Source of the DNA: Aricia agestis
Taxonomy: Eukaryota; Arthropoda; Insecta; Lepidoptera; Lycaenidae
DNA: 64,000 nucleotides
Direction: 5' to 3'
Assembly (NCBI RefSeq): GCF_905147365.1
Contig: NC_056423.1
Location: 5,064,501 to 5,128,500 of the forward strand
A program made the position numbers and the translations under genes. Under the pieces are notes generated by a model, which worked only from the letters and a program-made list of their open reading frames with translations, ran no database searches and was not told the origin of the DNA. This document shows, in pieces, positions 9,962 through 19,515 of the stretch. The first letter of the stretch is position 1; each line of letters starts with the position of its first letter.

Positions 9962-11420
9962 TATAAATGGTCTTAAGCCTATAGGACACGAGGTTTATTT
10001 AAAAAAGTGATGATGAAAAATCACAGTAAAACATTTCCAAAAAGTCCAAAAGTATTTATAAATTTTTAAAGAATGTTAAAAGTTACGTTGCCCTGCGCCT
10101 TGCTGTCCAAGAACCACTATATCTGTATGACATTGAATGAAAACCGGAAAATAATGATATTAATGCAGATGAATCAGAAAACGAGAATTTTAAAGATCGT
10201 CAAAAATTAATTAACTCTAATACGTGATTTACTTTATAAACTGTAAAGACGAGACAACTAATATTCCAAAGGCTATAAACTATCTAACGTATTAATCGCT
10301 GTTTCCATTAGTTTTTAATTACAGTGTCCTCAGATACTAGTTCAGTACATGTTAGTGAATGTTACGATGATTGGCGAATTTCTTTTTACGGTATTGTAGG
10401 TCAAAACTTATATTAATTGTGAATCAAAGAGTGTTGCAAATTAAAAGTGGGCTTTTTATCCGTTCACTTTATATCTTTTTGCCGCGCCAAACAAACCTTT
10501 CAAATCATTAAATCTATTACTGTTAATTAGGCTTGGTAATGATTGTTCAACTTATTATCCTACTAAATTAAGACCTATATTTTCCCGTTTTTTATTCTCA
10601 ATGACTAAAATAAGAACCATTTTTGCGTGTTTTTTTCATTTCACGGCTAAAAATGGCAATTAGATTTCAAACGAACCCAGTGAACTGGTTGAATGACGTA
10701 TTCCAACGCAAGCCCTTCGTTTCATCGATCGCTAAACAGTTGTTATTGCAAAGTCTAGACAACACGGATTATATTAGTGGTTAGCGTATAATGTCATTTG
10801 CTATTGTTTTCCATACAAAGTAACTTCTACAAGTAGAACACATGTGCATTGTGCAGTCACAGAATATATATTAGTAGTACCAACAGAAGTCTCACTAGCG
10901 AAACCCGTTAAAAGAAATAACGACTCATGTTACGATACTATTAAGTTCAAATTCCGACCGCGCAGTGCTAGGTGCCTACAATTATATTTACCTACATGTC
11001 CGCTCTCTTTTCATCGTATAACTCGTACCTTTTCTGACGAAATCAAGGTTTTCGCCTTTTAGAAAACAAAATAATCTTTTTAAATTACTATTAGTACGAA
11101 TAGCAAACCTTTTTATAGTAATATAAAATGTTTGCAACCCAACCTATATTTTATAGTAGATTTATATATTCGATTATAGTGCAGGAAACTTTTACAATTT
11201 AAACATAGTAACTTGTGTTTATTTCTGTGTAGTTTGTGCGTTTCTTTGTATGAAATTGGTTTTATCTACTTTTTATATTTAAATACCTTATTCAAATACA
11301 TATTTCATTAGGCTTTCTTAATTGTTCATTTTTATAAGATTTATAACGATTTTGTCACAGCGGTTAAATCAGTATCATGAATAAAATTCCTCTATGATCA
11401 GTAAACAGTAGATACGCGAC
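9962..11420. other. unannotated stretch, intron if the upstream exon is real
   Basis: No repeat family of this window was matched. One frame of 72 codons at 10844-11062 has no domain. If 9564-9955 is an exon, transcription would continue through here. Confidence 0.35.
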
Positions 11421-11565
11421 GAAAAATCTTGCGCGTGCGTCTCCGCTCGCTTGTGAGTCCCTACTGATTGGCCACCCGCGGGTGGTACTTACAGTTCGAT
11501 ACCTATTCTCGCGAGTGGGACAGGCCTGGTGCAGTGCTATATGAAGCAATTAGTTTTTCATAGTA

Positions 11566-11655
11566 ATTATTGTTTGAGTGGATGTTTTGTTTATAAAGCA
11601 GCAGGTGTTTCATTATTGTTTGAGTGGAAGTAGTTTTGTTTATAAAGTAACAGGT
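11566..11655 (+). repeat. two-unit tandem repeat with TATAAAG
   Basis: Two 41-44 bp units begin attattgtttgagtgga and end tataaagNaNcaggt (about 11566-11606 and 11613-11655). Each carries TATAAAG and a CAG|GT step. The sequence just before it (11420-11530) is GC-richer and has CpG runs such as ttctcgcgagtgg. Duplicated promoter or exon-edge sequence is one reading; a chance tandem duplication is another. Confidence 0.5.
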
Positions 11656-11666
11656 ATACGTAAACA

Positions 11667-11788
11667 TCGCAAGTAACTGTTTGGACTCATCTTGTAAACT
11701 ATCTCAGATTGTTTTGATAACAGACATCAGTGGATCTCGCACGTAACTGTGCTGTAACGTAGATCAATCAGACTTCACACGTAATTGT
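11667..11788 (+). repeat. three spaced 14-bp near-repeats
   Basis: TCGCAAGTAACTGT (11667), TCGCACGTAACTGT (11737) and TCACACGTAATTGT (11775) differ from one another at one to three positions. Spacing is 70 and 38 bp. They could be binding sites for one factor in a regulatory region downstream of the GC-rich island, or remnants of a decayed repeat. Confidence 0.4.
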
Positions 11789-11929
11789 TGCCTCTTAACG
11801 TGTTCTACTAGTTTTAGTCTAGTTTGTGTTCTGTCCATGTCTTTTAGATTTACTATCTAGAATAAAATTAACATTTGAATCTTAATATTTTTCGAGTTCA
11901 ATATGATATCAAAGGTGACTGCTGCATCC

Positions 11930-12118
11930 ACACTAATATTATAAATGTGAAAGTGTGTCTGTCTGTAACCTCTTCACGCCCAAACTTCACTGCTTCGCTC
12001 AACCGATTTGGCTGTTTGGCATGGAGATACACTTTGATTCCCGGGAAAGGACATAGGATACTTTTTATCCCGGATAATGTAAAATTTCCGCGCGATAAAA
12101 AAAATTGACGCAACTGAG
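11930..12118 (+). mobile_element. Helitron-like element, family A, copy 1
   Basis: Begins actaatattataaatgtgaa, then gtgtctgtctgt, cacgcccaaac, cccgggaaaggacatagg and ctttttatcccgg. The 3' hairpin is decayed (gacgcaactgagttgt) and the terminal CTAG is lost. The two overlapping frames of 71-77 codons across it are repeat shadows. Confidence 0.7.
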
Positions 12119-12120
12119 TT

Positions 12121-12881
12121 GTAAAGTGATTTATTAAAAAAAATATATGTTTTCTAATCAGTTGTATCTGATATCAACGATCTTGGAGCACCTAAAACAA
12201 TTTTTATCATCTTAATATTATACTATTGTTATTGTGATTTTTTTACCTAAAAGTTATTGTGACTGATTTTACCTAACCTTACAGAAGAATCAAAAACATG
12301 ATACTTAAAAAATAATAAGGTAACATAATACACATAACTTTATTACCTCGCTTAGTTAATTAGTTAATTATTTAATAATATGAATTATTATAATCCAAAT
12401 AACAGTTATCAAGCCAAATCTAGTGTCAAGGAGAATGCAAATACAAGTTACAACCCACAGAATTCAATTTGTAAGGTCTTTAGTATACAATGCCGTCAAT
12501 TAAGAGTTAACTGCAATGCAAATTTGCTAACGTTTATACAAATACTAGATTTCCAACATAAAATCTAACGATACTATGAAATGAGCGTAGCGTATTGCTA
12601 GATTGCTAGATGTCTTGGTTGTTTGGTCGAGAGCATATTCGAAATCGGCTAAATATGCCTTATTTATTATATTTCTTGTGTACTATAGAAAATGTCAAGG
12701 AACAGCAACTATGTGAAAATGTGGAAAATTTTGTGAGAAATGTGTCGTCTAAGATTACAACATTTTAGGTCCGTTAATATTTCGTACTCCGTTTAGGGTT
12801 CTGTGAGATCCTATAGGATTTCTCCTTAAGAGGATCAATTAGTATAAAGTACTTTAAAGAAAACATCAAAAAGGGTTGTTG
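12121..12881. other. unannotated stretch
   Basis: AT-rich with TTAATTAG repeats near 12355-12375. The phrase caacataaaatctaacgat at 12554 recurs at 13502 beyond the LINE insertion (one difference), a short direct repeat whose origin is unclear. Confidence 0.4.
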
Positions 12882-12896
12882 AAGATTTGATCATGG

Positions 12897-13284
12897 GAGC
12901 CTCCTCGTTACCCTTGGTTTGACAGACTATCTATGCCGAGAAAAGATGTAGTAGCAATGTTTAGATTGCGCTCCGGTCACATTCCATCAAACGTTTTCAA
13001 ATTTAAGATGGGTAAGGTTGATTCGCCAAATTGTGTGTTATGTGGAACACCAGCCCCCGTAGACAAGTGGCAAAACGCTAACGCTAAGGCTAACGCTAGC
13101 GCTACAAAATGTATGGATTTGACATTAGTATTCGCTAGCGAAGCGATGACTTATGACAAATCGCATACATTTTATAGCGTTAGCGCTTTGCCACTTGTCT
13201 ACAGGGTCTGAACATGTACAACATGAATTGATGGAGTGTGGTCGGGGCGAATCTCGACGTAGTAGCCTCGGTTATGATATTTAA
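12897..13284 (+). pseudogene. LINE ORF2 C-terminal fragment, interrupted
   Basis: The frame opens directly after the target duplication (EPPRYPWFDRLSMPRKDVV) and reads RLRSGHIPSN and DSPNCVLCGT before running into the MITE. After it, EHVQHELMEC and about 15 further residues lead to a stop at 13282-13284. Joined conceptually, the pattern is C-x2-C with a downstream H-x4-C, the cysteine/histidine motif near the C-terminus of ORF2 in Jockey, R1, I and CR1-type LINEs. The reverse transcriptase itself is missing through 5' truncation. Clade not resolved. Confidence 0.75.
13059..13202. mobile_element. palindromic MITE inside the LINE (family I)
   Basis: Arms gtagacaagtggcaaaacgc and its complement flank an interior with aaaatgtatggatttgacat and atgacaaatcgcatacattt, the signature shared with 36188-36373 and 43332-43510. 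The centre is gctagcg-rich. The insertion separates the two halves of the zinc-knuckle-like motif of the LINE fragment, so it is younger than that LINE. Confidence 0.75.
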
Positions 13285-13491
13285 GGAAACATAGGAATTT
13301 GTAATAGTTTTCTATCCTCGCCTAATTCAAGAGAGGCCCGAATTCTACTAGACATATATTTTGATTTTATTGTAAGTAGTATTTAAGTATCTTATGTTGT
13401 AATTTTATATTTTGTTTCATATGGGTGGCATAGTCGGTCACCGACAAAATCCGTTTAATAAATAGATAAAAAAAAAAAAGATTTGATCATG

Positions 13492-13904
13492 ATAAAATTT
13501 TCAACATAAAATCCAACGATTCGAATATTCTAATTCTATTAACGTTTGACCCGAGCTCCAGCATTGTCTGTTATTTGTTGTCTTGACCCCTCACGACATG
13601 GGCGGACTGATCGTGAGTCTTAACTTTCCTCCAACTAAAATGAAAATGAATACTTTTACTTGTCAGCCAAAAGCTTGTAAATCATATTTCGTATCTGATG
13701 CTGACCTTCGCGGATTCTGGCATAGATTTTCTCACGTCGAATATCAGACAAAGAGATCGTTTCGATAACTGCTGCACTTGACAGTATCTAAAATACAGGG
13801 TTTGCTTGGTAATTTCTACTTAGTTTCACTGGTATTTTCTTGGATGTTAGTAACTTATCGTTAATCAGTTCACAGATAATATTAGCTTTATGTTATTATT
13901 TTTT
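13492..13904. other. unannotated stretch
   Basis: A 61-codon frame at 13583-13768 has no recognisable domain. Nothing else stands out. Confidence 0.4.
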
Positions 13905-13911
13905 ATAAATC

Positions 13912-14030
13912 GATCTTCTCACACTCCCACCACTATCTCCTTTGTCGCCAGGATCGACAGCGGTATCCAACCACGAAAATCCTTTGATATGATCTCAGGG
14001 ATCCCGACGGACATGCTAAAGCTAGCTTTA
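13912..14030 (+). repeat. dispersed repeat R, copy 2
   Basis: Opposite in orientation to the copy at 7803-7965 and close to it over about 100 bp. The ARIDSGIQPRK frame is open here too (13890-14108). The 3' side diverges after gacatgctaaagct. Confidence 0.55.
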
Positions 14031-15718
14031 TGTTACCATAAATCGCACGCTTTATTACCTAAGTATAATCTGTTCAAAGATGCAATATTATTTAATTCTA
14101 CAATATGAGGATCCCGTTATAACTTAACGTGAGTATTCGCATTCATCATATAAGCGTTGTATGGCTAGATTTAAATCCCATGACCCTAGGAACTCTCAGT
14201 TACAATGCTATAAACACGACTCGACCGAGACATTGACTATACATTACTGTAATATTATTGTGGGCTCCAGTAATTAGTTTTACAGAACTAGCACTTGCAG
14301 TTAAATCACTTTGTAATATGTAGAGGTATTGTATTTCCTTGTAAGTCTTCGTTAAATCATAGGAGGATATATTTTGTCGTAATTAGTTAATCAAAATGCG
14401 TCATTTGTTGGCTGTCTGCTTTAAATAATATTAATATTTTTTGCCCCATCTAAATTAAAATAATTAAATAGTCAGCTAAGTAAATGTTTAGAAAAAGTCA
14501 TTAATTGGTTCAAGTTGCTTCTAAAGTTGACAAAAGCTCTTATAAATGCGTTTTCATTGTAAGAAAGTTTTCGTACTAACTGCAATTAAATAACTCTTGT
14601 TTATTTCATTCTCTAGCAATTTCAAAAGCTCTATAAATTTATATTCTATCTATTCCAGCTAATGTGGGATTCTAGGCCAGCTGTACTTCCTATACACCTG
14701 ACTTGACAATTACTACCTACAAATTTATTATTGCTATTATTTTGAATTACGGTGCTGTGAAGAGAAGATTGTCTATTTCTCGCTCAATTCGAACGTCTGT
14801 TTGTTTCTTAGTATCTAAATCTATTTCATTACGTTCACTCATTGTTATAGTATTATTGATTTCTGGTTTAGTATCAGGGTTTTCAAATAATTGTATCCTA
14901 CCAATATCAATTTGTAGATGTAGCGATAAGTAAGTTTTTATCGCAGGGCTGCTCCCTATTTCTTTAACGCCCTTCTGCTTATGTTATTAAGGGAATCCAC
15001 GTAATGCTAGAAAATTGATTAGTTTCTACCCTCGATAGATCAAAACGTCATCAGTTTATGGGAAGCCATTAAATTTTTGACCTCAGTTATTTCATGAAAT
15101 AAAAAGGATATAAAAACAATATTATTAACTGCATTTTATATTATGTTCTTATGCCTACATAAACTGCATTAAACTGTAGTGTAATAAACGTATTTAATTT
15201 TAACGTTTAAAATATTTTTTTTTTGTATAAACAGAAAGTTAGCATTTTTAAAATTAATGGCATTTTATAAACCAATTTAGAAATTATACATACGAAATCG
15301 AAGATTTATAAAACTTGACTTGTCTCGTATAACGGTGGTATATGCGACGTAACAATTGTTAGAGCGAGACGGGAGATTTTCATACTAATTACTTTATTAG
15401 TTGCGTAAGTAGGATGCTTGCGAGTCACTTCCCTGAACGTTTGCGCAATTTTCCTCTGCTGACCTTGAAAATTGTCAATTTAGCGAATTGCCAGCTATGT
15501 GCAAATGCAGTAAACTAATTTAAAATAATTATCCTAATATGCGAATTAGCATTGAATTTGTTTTGACTTAACAGTGTCTGTTATTTGTACGGCAATTTAC
15601 GTTGAATCATATTTATTTGGGAAGGTAACTGCTTTGTTGAAACACTGCATTGTGAATTCAAATAGGGTGCATGCTATTGATTTTTGTTAACTCACATTGT
15701 GCTATGCGAAATTGGTTC
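14031..15718. other. unannotated AT-rich stretch
   Basis: No repeat family of this window and no credible frame. The 76-codon frame at 14703-14933 encodes a hydrophobic, low-complexity peptide without a family resemblance. Confidence 0.4.
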
Positions 15719-16289
15719 CCTACTAATATTATAAAGGCGAAAGTTTGGATGTATGTATGTATGGACGTATGGATGTTTGTTACTCTTTCACGCAAAAACT
15801 ACTGAACGGATTTTAATGAAACTTTACAATAATGTAGCTTATACATCAGAATAACACATAGGCTACAATTTTAACCGACTTCCTTTGGTGTATAGGTTAT
15901 CATCCGAATTTGGTACCATATTCATAAAAGTGGTGACCTGATGAAGGAATCCATAAGTAATCGAGGAAACTCCTCGAAATTTATATGGAAACATGTGGTG
16001 ACTTCGGTTTCGTGAGCAGTATTCTAATAAGCATTTGCTACCAAAAAGTAAGATTTTGCACCAATGTATAACATGGTTTAGAAGGTGCTGAGAGAACTCC
16101 TGAATCTTTATAGATACAAGTTTGGGAGTTTCGACGTTGTTTTAAGAACGGAAAGCATATGCTACTATGCAACTTACATTCATCATCATCATTATCATAA
16201 ACTATTTTGACCCTATTATTGGTACTTTTCATAGTCTTTTATTATATAATGTCACTAAAACCGCGGGTAACACCGCGGGGCTCGGCTAA
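15719..16289 (+). mobile_element. Helitron-like element, family C, copy 2
   Basis: Begins at ctactaatattataaaggcg, followed by atgtatgtatgtatgg, actgaacggattttaatg and a ~350-bp body shared with 4360-5012. It ends in a hairpin (ccgcg, then gtaaca, then cgcgg) followed by ctcgg and CTAA at 16286-16289, before a T. Hairpin plus CTRR before T is the Helitron 3' signature. Non-autonomous; one small frame on the opposite strand. Confidence 0.7.
16038..16232 (-). CDS. small conserved frame in Helitron-like element
   Basis: 64 codons on the strand opposite to the element's 5'-3' reading. The peptide starts MKSTNNRVKIVYDNDDDECK and continues with HSSICFPFLKQRRNSQTCIY; about 45 residues match the disrupted frame at 4375-4612. 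No domain, signal peptide or membrane segment is visible, and an acidic run comes from a GAT microsatellite. Two copies do not establish selection; it may well be non-coding. Confidence 0.3.
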   Translation of the reverse strand: MKSTNNRVKIVYDNDDDECKLHSSICFPFLKQRRNSQTCIYKDSGVLSAPSKPCYTLVQNLTFW

Positions 16290-17230
16290 TTTTTCATAAA
16301 GCCTAAGCTGCATGGTAGAGCTTGGAGGTTGTAATTAAATTTGCGGGCGTCAGCACGCAAGGGGCGTTCCTTAAAATCATAATGCAGGTCGACTAGGTGC
16401 GATTTATTTTACCTATACGCTTTTACGTTTTTTTCAGAACTAGATTTCCGCAATGTTGGTGCTTTCCCGGGCACACTTAATTTCATCAGAAACGTTTTAG
16501 CGCTTAAAGCGTGGTGAGGTAACACAGTCACACAGACACACTTCCAAAATAATATTAATTGCATGAGTGAGCCTTTTATCGTTGCCATAAAATTTCAACT
16601 AATAATATCTGCCAATTCGCCCTTAAAATCTTTTTATGTTTTTTTTTCTCATTTCTACTGTTAAATTTGAATTTATAAGCTTTATAGCTTATAATTAGAT
16701 GTACCAAGCTGCAAGCAGTTAGATGCGTCATAGCGTTCTTTCTCATTAGTAATCGTCGATATGACGAAGTTCAATACTCCAGCCCTTTCCGGTGCGCGGG
16801 CCGTGACGGTTCGTCCGGTGTTGCGAATAATTGCTTGAACCCTATCTTGTTACAACGTCTGGGATGGATATTGTAATGATTAATGTTATCTGTCTCTTTC
16901 TTTATTGTTATTTTTATCCAACCTCACTGTTTGATACTATACGACAAAATGCAATACGACTCCTAAAGCTTAGCCATATCAATTTTCATCTGAATCAGTA
17001 AAGCGGTTTTTGATCTAATAAGTGAATTGATTACTCAAGGAAATAGTTCTACGTTTTTGTAATTAGAACCTGGTTTACCTTTTAGATTGGGTCGTTCTGA
17101 TCAAATTTCACTACGTGGTTGAACATTAGCCAAGTAAATGAGCTTAATAATATAATCTGCTTAGGTTTGGTTGATATGGCCTCGTTTTCACACCACAAAT
17201 TCACGCTGTATACGAAATATATTTAATTAG
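16290..17230. other. unannotated stretch
   Basis: A somewhat GC-richer patch at 16780-16820 (ggtgcgcgggccgtgacgg) interrupts otherwise AT-rich DNA. No gene or known repeat seen. Confidence 0.4.
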
Positions 17231-17260
17231 GTACATATTTAGAAACTACTATAAGAACTA
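17229..17260 (+). repeat. left copy of flank duplication beside mariner
   Basis: tatttagaaactactataag followed by aacta is repeated imperfectly at 18567-18593 on the other side of the mariner (tattttagaaactattataa gatacta). Because mariner duplicates only TA, this pair predates it and belongs to the older A-tailed element insertion. Confidence 0.6.
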
Positions 17261-17265
17261 TGTTT
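17253..17265 (+). repeat. 13-bp target duplication, left copy
   Basis: aagaactatgttt is repeated exactly at 18938-18950, directly after the A-tail of the SINE-like element 18613-18939. The duplication thus encloses both that element and the mariner. Confidence 0.7.
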
Positions 17266-17266
17266 A

Positions 17267-17293
17267 CGAGGGCTGCTATTTATGTATCCGGAA
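17267..17293 (+). repeat. mariner terminal inverted repeat, left
   Basis: Starts cgagggctgctatttatg and extends to ccggaa. Pairs with 18538-18564 with one difference (g at 17284 where the other end has a). Confidence 0.93.
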
Positions 17294-17331
17294 TTAAAAA
17301 AAGAAACAAACATATATCATTTAATATGGTT

Positions 17332-18429
17332 TTATTGCTTTTCAAAATATTCGCCGCGATGATCGACACACTTTTGCATACGCTGGAACCAATTTTCATA
17401 GCACTTTTTCCATTCTGATTGAGGTATCTGCAAAACGTGCATTTTGAACGCATCAACAGCCTCTTCGCGGCTCGAAAAACGTTGACCACGTAATTTGTTC
17501 TTCGCGTATGGAAATAAAAAGAAATCGTTAGGTGCCAAATCAGGGCTGTACGGCGGATGACCAGTCAATTCGATCTTTTGACCCTCCAAAAACTGAGTTG
17601 TTTCAGCTGAGGTGTGACAGCTAGCATTGTCGTGATGTAATATGATTCTGCGTTGTCGGTTGTCCTTTCTTATTTCTTCAAAGACTTCTGGTAAACAAAT
17701 GGTCGTATACCATTCAGAATTAACCGTTTTACGATTCTCTAATGGCACTGTAGCCACATGTCCATTAATTCCAAAAAAACAGGCGACCATTTGCTTCAAA
17801 GTACTTTTTGCACGAGTAACTTTTGTTGGTTTCGGCTCATCTTGGAACACCCACACCGTTGACTGTTGTTTAGTTTCGGGGTCGTATGCATAGATCCAAG
17901 ATTCATCACCTGTGTAGATATTATAAACGGCTTTTGACGTACCACGGTTGTATTTTTTTATCATTTTTTTGCACCAATCGACACGAGCCCGTTTTTGATC
18001 GATTGTCAAGTTGTGCGGAATCCAACGCGAACATATTTTTTTTACAGCCAAATGTTCGTGTAATATCTTATGTATGCTCGTCATACTTATGCCTAAGGAC
18101 GCCTCTATCTCGCGATATGTAACATGACGATCACGCATTATTAGTTCCCGCACAGCATCTATATTTTGTGGGACAACAGCTGTTTTTGGGCGACCTTCTT
18201 TATTTTCATCCGTGAGCATAGACCGCCCACGATTAAACTCACTGTACCAGTGATAAACAGTGGTTTTTGATGGTGCTTCATCTCCAAAAGTTGCGGTGAG
18301 TTGAATAAAGCACTGTTGTTGATTTAGCCCACGCCGAAAATCGTAGTAAATCATTGCACGAAAATGTTCACGCGTTAAATCCATGGCAAATGCACATGAA
18401 GACACGCAATTTTCAAAATGACGCCACAA
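17332..18429 (-). CDS. mariner transposase (DD34D)
   Basis: Cut-and-paste transposase binding the element's own inverted repeats and acting in the nucleus. The frame is 365 codons. Met16 (codon at 18382-18384), in MDLTREHFRAMIYYDF, is the more likely start and gives 350 residues, close to the usual ~345. An N-terminal paired helix-turn-helix region spans about residues 20-135 (first helix-turn-helix to ~70, second near RHVTYREIEASLGIS). WIPHNLT at 136-142 corresponds to the WVPHEL linker. The catalytic triad is present: D175 in TGDESWIY, D267 in HHDNAS and D302 in SPDLAPND, with exactly 34 residues between the last two. The C-terminus ends EYFEKQ. No stop or frameshift is seen; activity is untested. 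Confidence 0.95.
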   Translation of the reverse strand: MWRHFENCVSSCAFAMDLTREHFRAMIYYDFRRGLNQQQCFIQLTATFGDEAPSKTTVYHWYSEFNRGRSMLTDENKEGRPKTAVVPQNIDAVRELIMRDRHVTYREIEASLGISMTSIHKILHEHLAVKKICSRWIPHNLTIDQKRARVDWCKKMIKKYNRGTSKAVYNIYTGDESWIYAYDPETKQQSTVWVFQDEPKPTKVTRAKSTLKQMVACFFGINGHVATVPLENRKTVNSEWYTTICLPEVFEEIRKDNRQRRIILHHDNASCHTSAETTQFLEGQKIELTGHPPYSPDLAPNDFFLFPYAKNKLRGQRFSSREEAVDAFKMHVLQIPQSEWKKCYENWFQRMQKCVDHRGEYFEKQ

Positions 18430-18537
18430 TGGAAAAATAATTGACAGTCACATGAAACAAAATGTATTCTTCAACCAAAGAGTTCTATTTTCAAATGTTG
18501 TAATTACTTTTTAAATATTGTTCTTGTAAGTGGCCAG

Positions 18538-18564
18538 TTCCGGATATATAAATAGCAGCCCTCG
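18538..18564 (-). repeat. mariner terminal inverted repeat, right
   Basis: Reads ttccggatatataaatagca then gccctcg up to the TA at 18565-18566. It lies about 110 bp upstream of the transposase start, leaving the usual short 5' leader. Confidence 0.93.
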
Positions 18565-18566
18565 TA

Positions 18567-18612
18567 TATTTTAGAAACTATTATAAGATACTACTAGATA
18601 CCACTATTTTAT
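18567..18612 (+). repeat. filler between mariner and SINE-like element
   Basis: 46 bp resembling the sequence just left of the 13-bp target duplication (17229-17260). It sits between the duplication and the fixed 5' end of the SINE-like element, where template switching during reverse transcription could have added a copy of nearby target DNA. Confidence 0.45.
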
Positions 18613-18939
18613 ACGTGGGAGAGCCATGCTTCGGCACGAATGGGCCGGCTCGACCGGAGAAATACCACGTTCTCACAGAAAACCGGCGTGAAACAGCGCT
18701 TGCGCTGTGTTTCGCCGAGTGAGTGAGTTTACCGGAGGCCCAATCCCCTAACCTGTTCCCTTCCCTCCCCTATTCCCTTCCCTTAACATCCCTACTCTCC
18801 CCTATTACCCTATTCCCTCTTAAAAGGCCGGCAACGCACCTGCAGCTCTTCTGATGCTGCAAGTGTCCATGGGCGACGGAAGTTGCTTTCCATCAGGTGA
18901 CCCGTTTGCTCGTTTGCCCCCTTATTTCATAAAAAAAAA
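18613..18939 (+). mobile_element. A-tailed SINE-like element, copy 1
   Basis: Starts acgtgggagagccatgc, passes through a gcgcttgcgctgtg palindrome, a pyrimidine-rich CCCTA/CCCTT block and gcaacgcacctgcagctc, and ends cttatttcat plus A9. The last ~120 bp match the 3' end of the CR1-like LINE at 24523-24955. The 5' end coincides with that of four other copies. No convincing pol III box A is visible; ggctcgaccgg is only box B-like. Its 13-bp target duplication is at 17253-17265 and 18938-18950. Confidence 0.85.
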
Positions 18940-18950
18940 GAACTATGTTT

Positions 18951-19515
18951 TGGTGTTTGGTTACTTCCCGCGAGTACCTACCTAAGAATAATAAGGAACT
19001 AGGAGTTTTCTTGCGTGAAATTTGTTTACAACCATTTATACATCGGTTCAGCGGATAAAGAGTGAATAGGTCTAGGACTGTAGATTGACATACACCTTCG
19101 TATTATTAATTATTATTATATAGGCGTATGAATGTGCGGCGTACTAAGGGTATTTAATAGTCAAGTGCGTTCTCTATTTAATAATAGGTATTGTTGTTAT
19201 TCATGACTCGCAGAGAGAAGTAAGTACCTCGAATAGCGAGACAATTTGCATAATTTTTCTCCCAATTTGTTTTAATGGAGTTTCGTCTCTTCACTCGTGG
19301 TTTGATCCGTAGAATACCAGTAGATAAAATATATCCATGACATTTCTCATACATTCCATGTGATATGAATGAATCGAGCAAGTGATTTGATGTCCATACA
19401 AGAAGCGGATATCCGCGCAATCAACTGATTCATAAAGCTGCTGTCAGAAGTGGGATGACCACTTGACCCACAAGTTATACCGTTAACAGAATATTTTGTG
19501 ATCATTACGCGTTTG
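18951..19515. other. unannotated stretch
   Basis: Contains an 80-codon minus-strand frame (19178-19420) without a domain. Otherwise nothing recognised. Confidence 0.4.

Larger units (their letters stand above)
12896..13477 (+). mobile_element. 5'-truncated LINE with 14-bp target duplication
   Basis: Bounded by aagatttgatcatg at 12882-12895 and 13478-13491, a perfect 14-bp duplication, with a 3' tail of aataaatagat followed by about 13 A. Its 5' part codes for the end of a non-LTR retrotransposon ORF2, followed by about 190 bp of 3' untranslated sequence. It is cut by a MITE at 13059-13202. The intact duplication and A-tail indicate a fairly young insertion made by target-primed reverse transcription. 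Confidence 0.85.
17267..18564 (-). mobile_element. complete mariner element
   Basis: 1298 bp with TA at 17265-17266 and 18565-18566. Terminal inverted repeats start cgagggctgctattta at both ends and match at 26 of 27 bases. Size, TA duplication and end length are canonical for mariner. It contains one uninterrupted transposase frame on the minus strand. Both ends and the frame being intact makes this the only candidate autonomous element in the window; it is a single copy here. Confidence 0.95.

Noticed and set aside
17332..18429. Domesticated transposase or SETMAR-like host fusion gene
   Set aside because: The frame sits between intact inverted repeats and TA duplications, with no SET domain or intron; it is a transposon copy, not a host gene.
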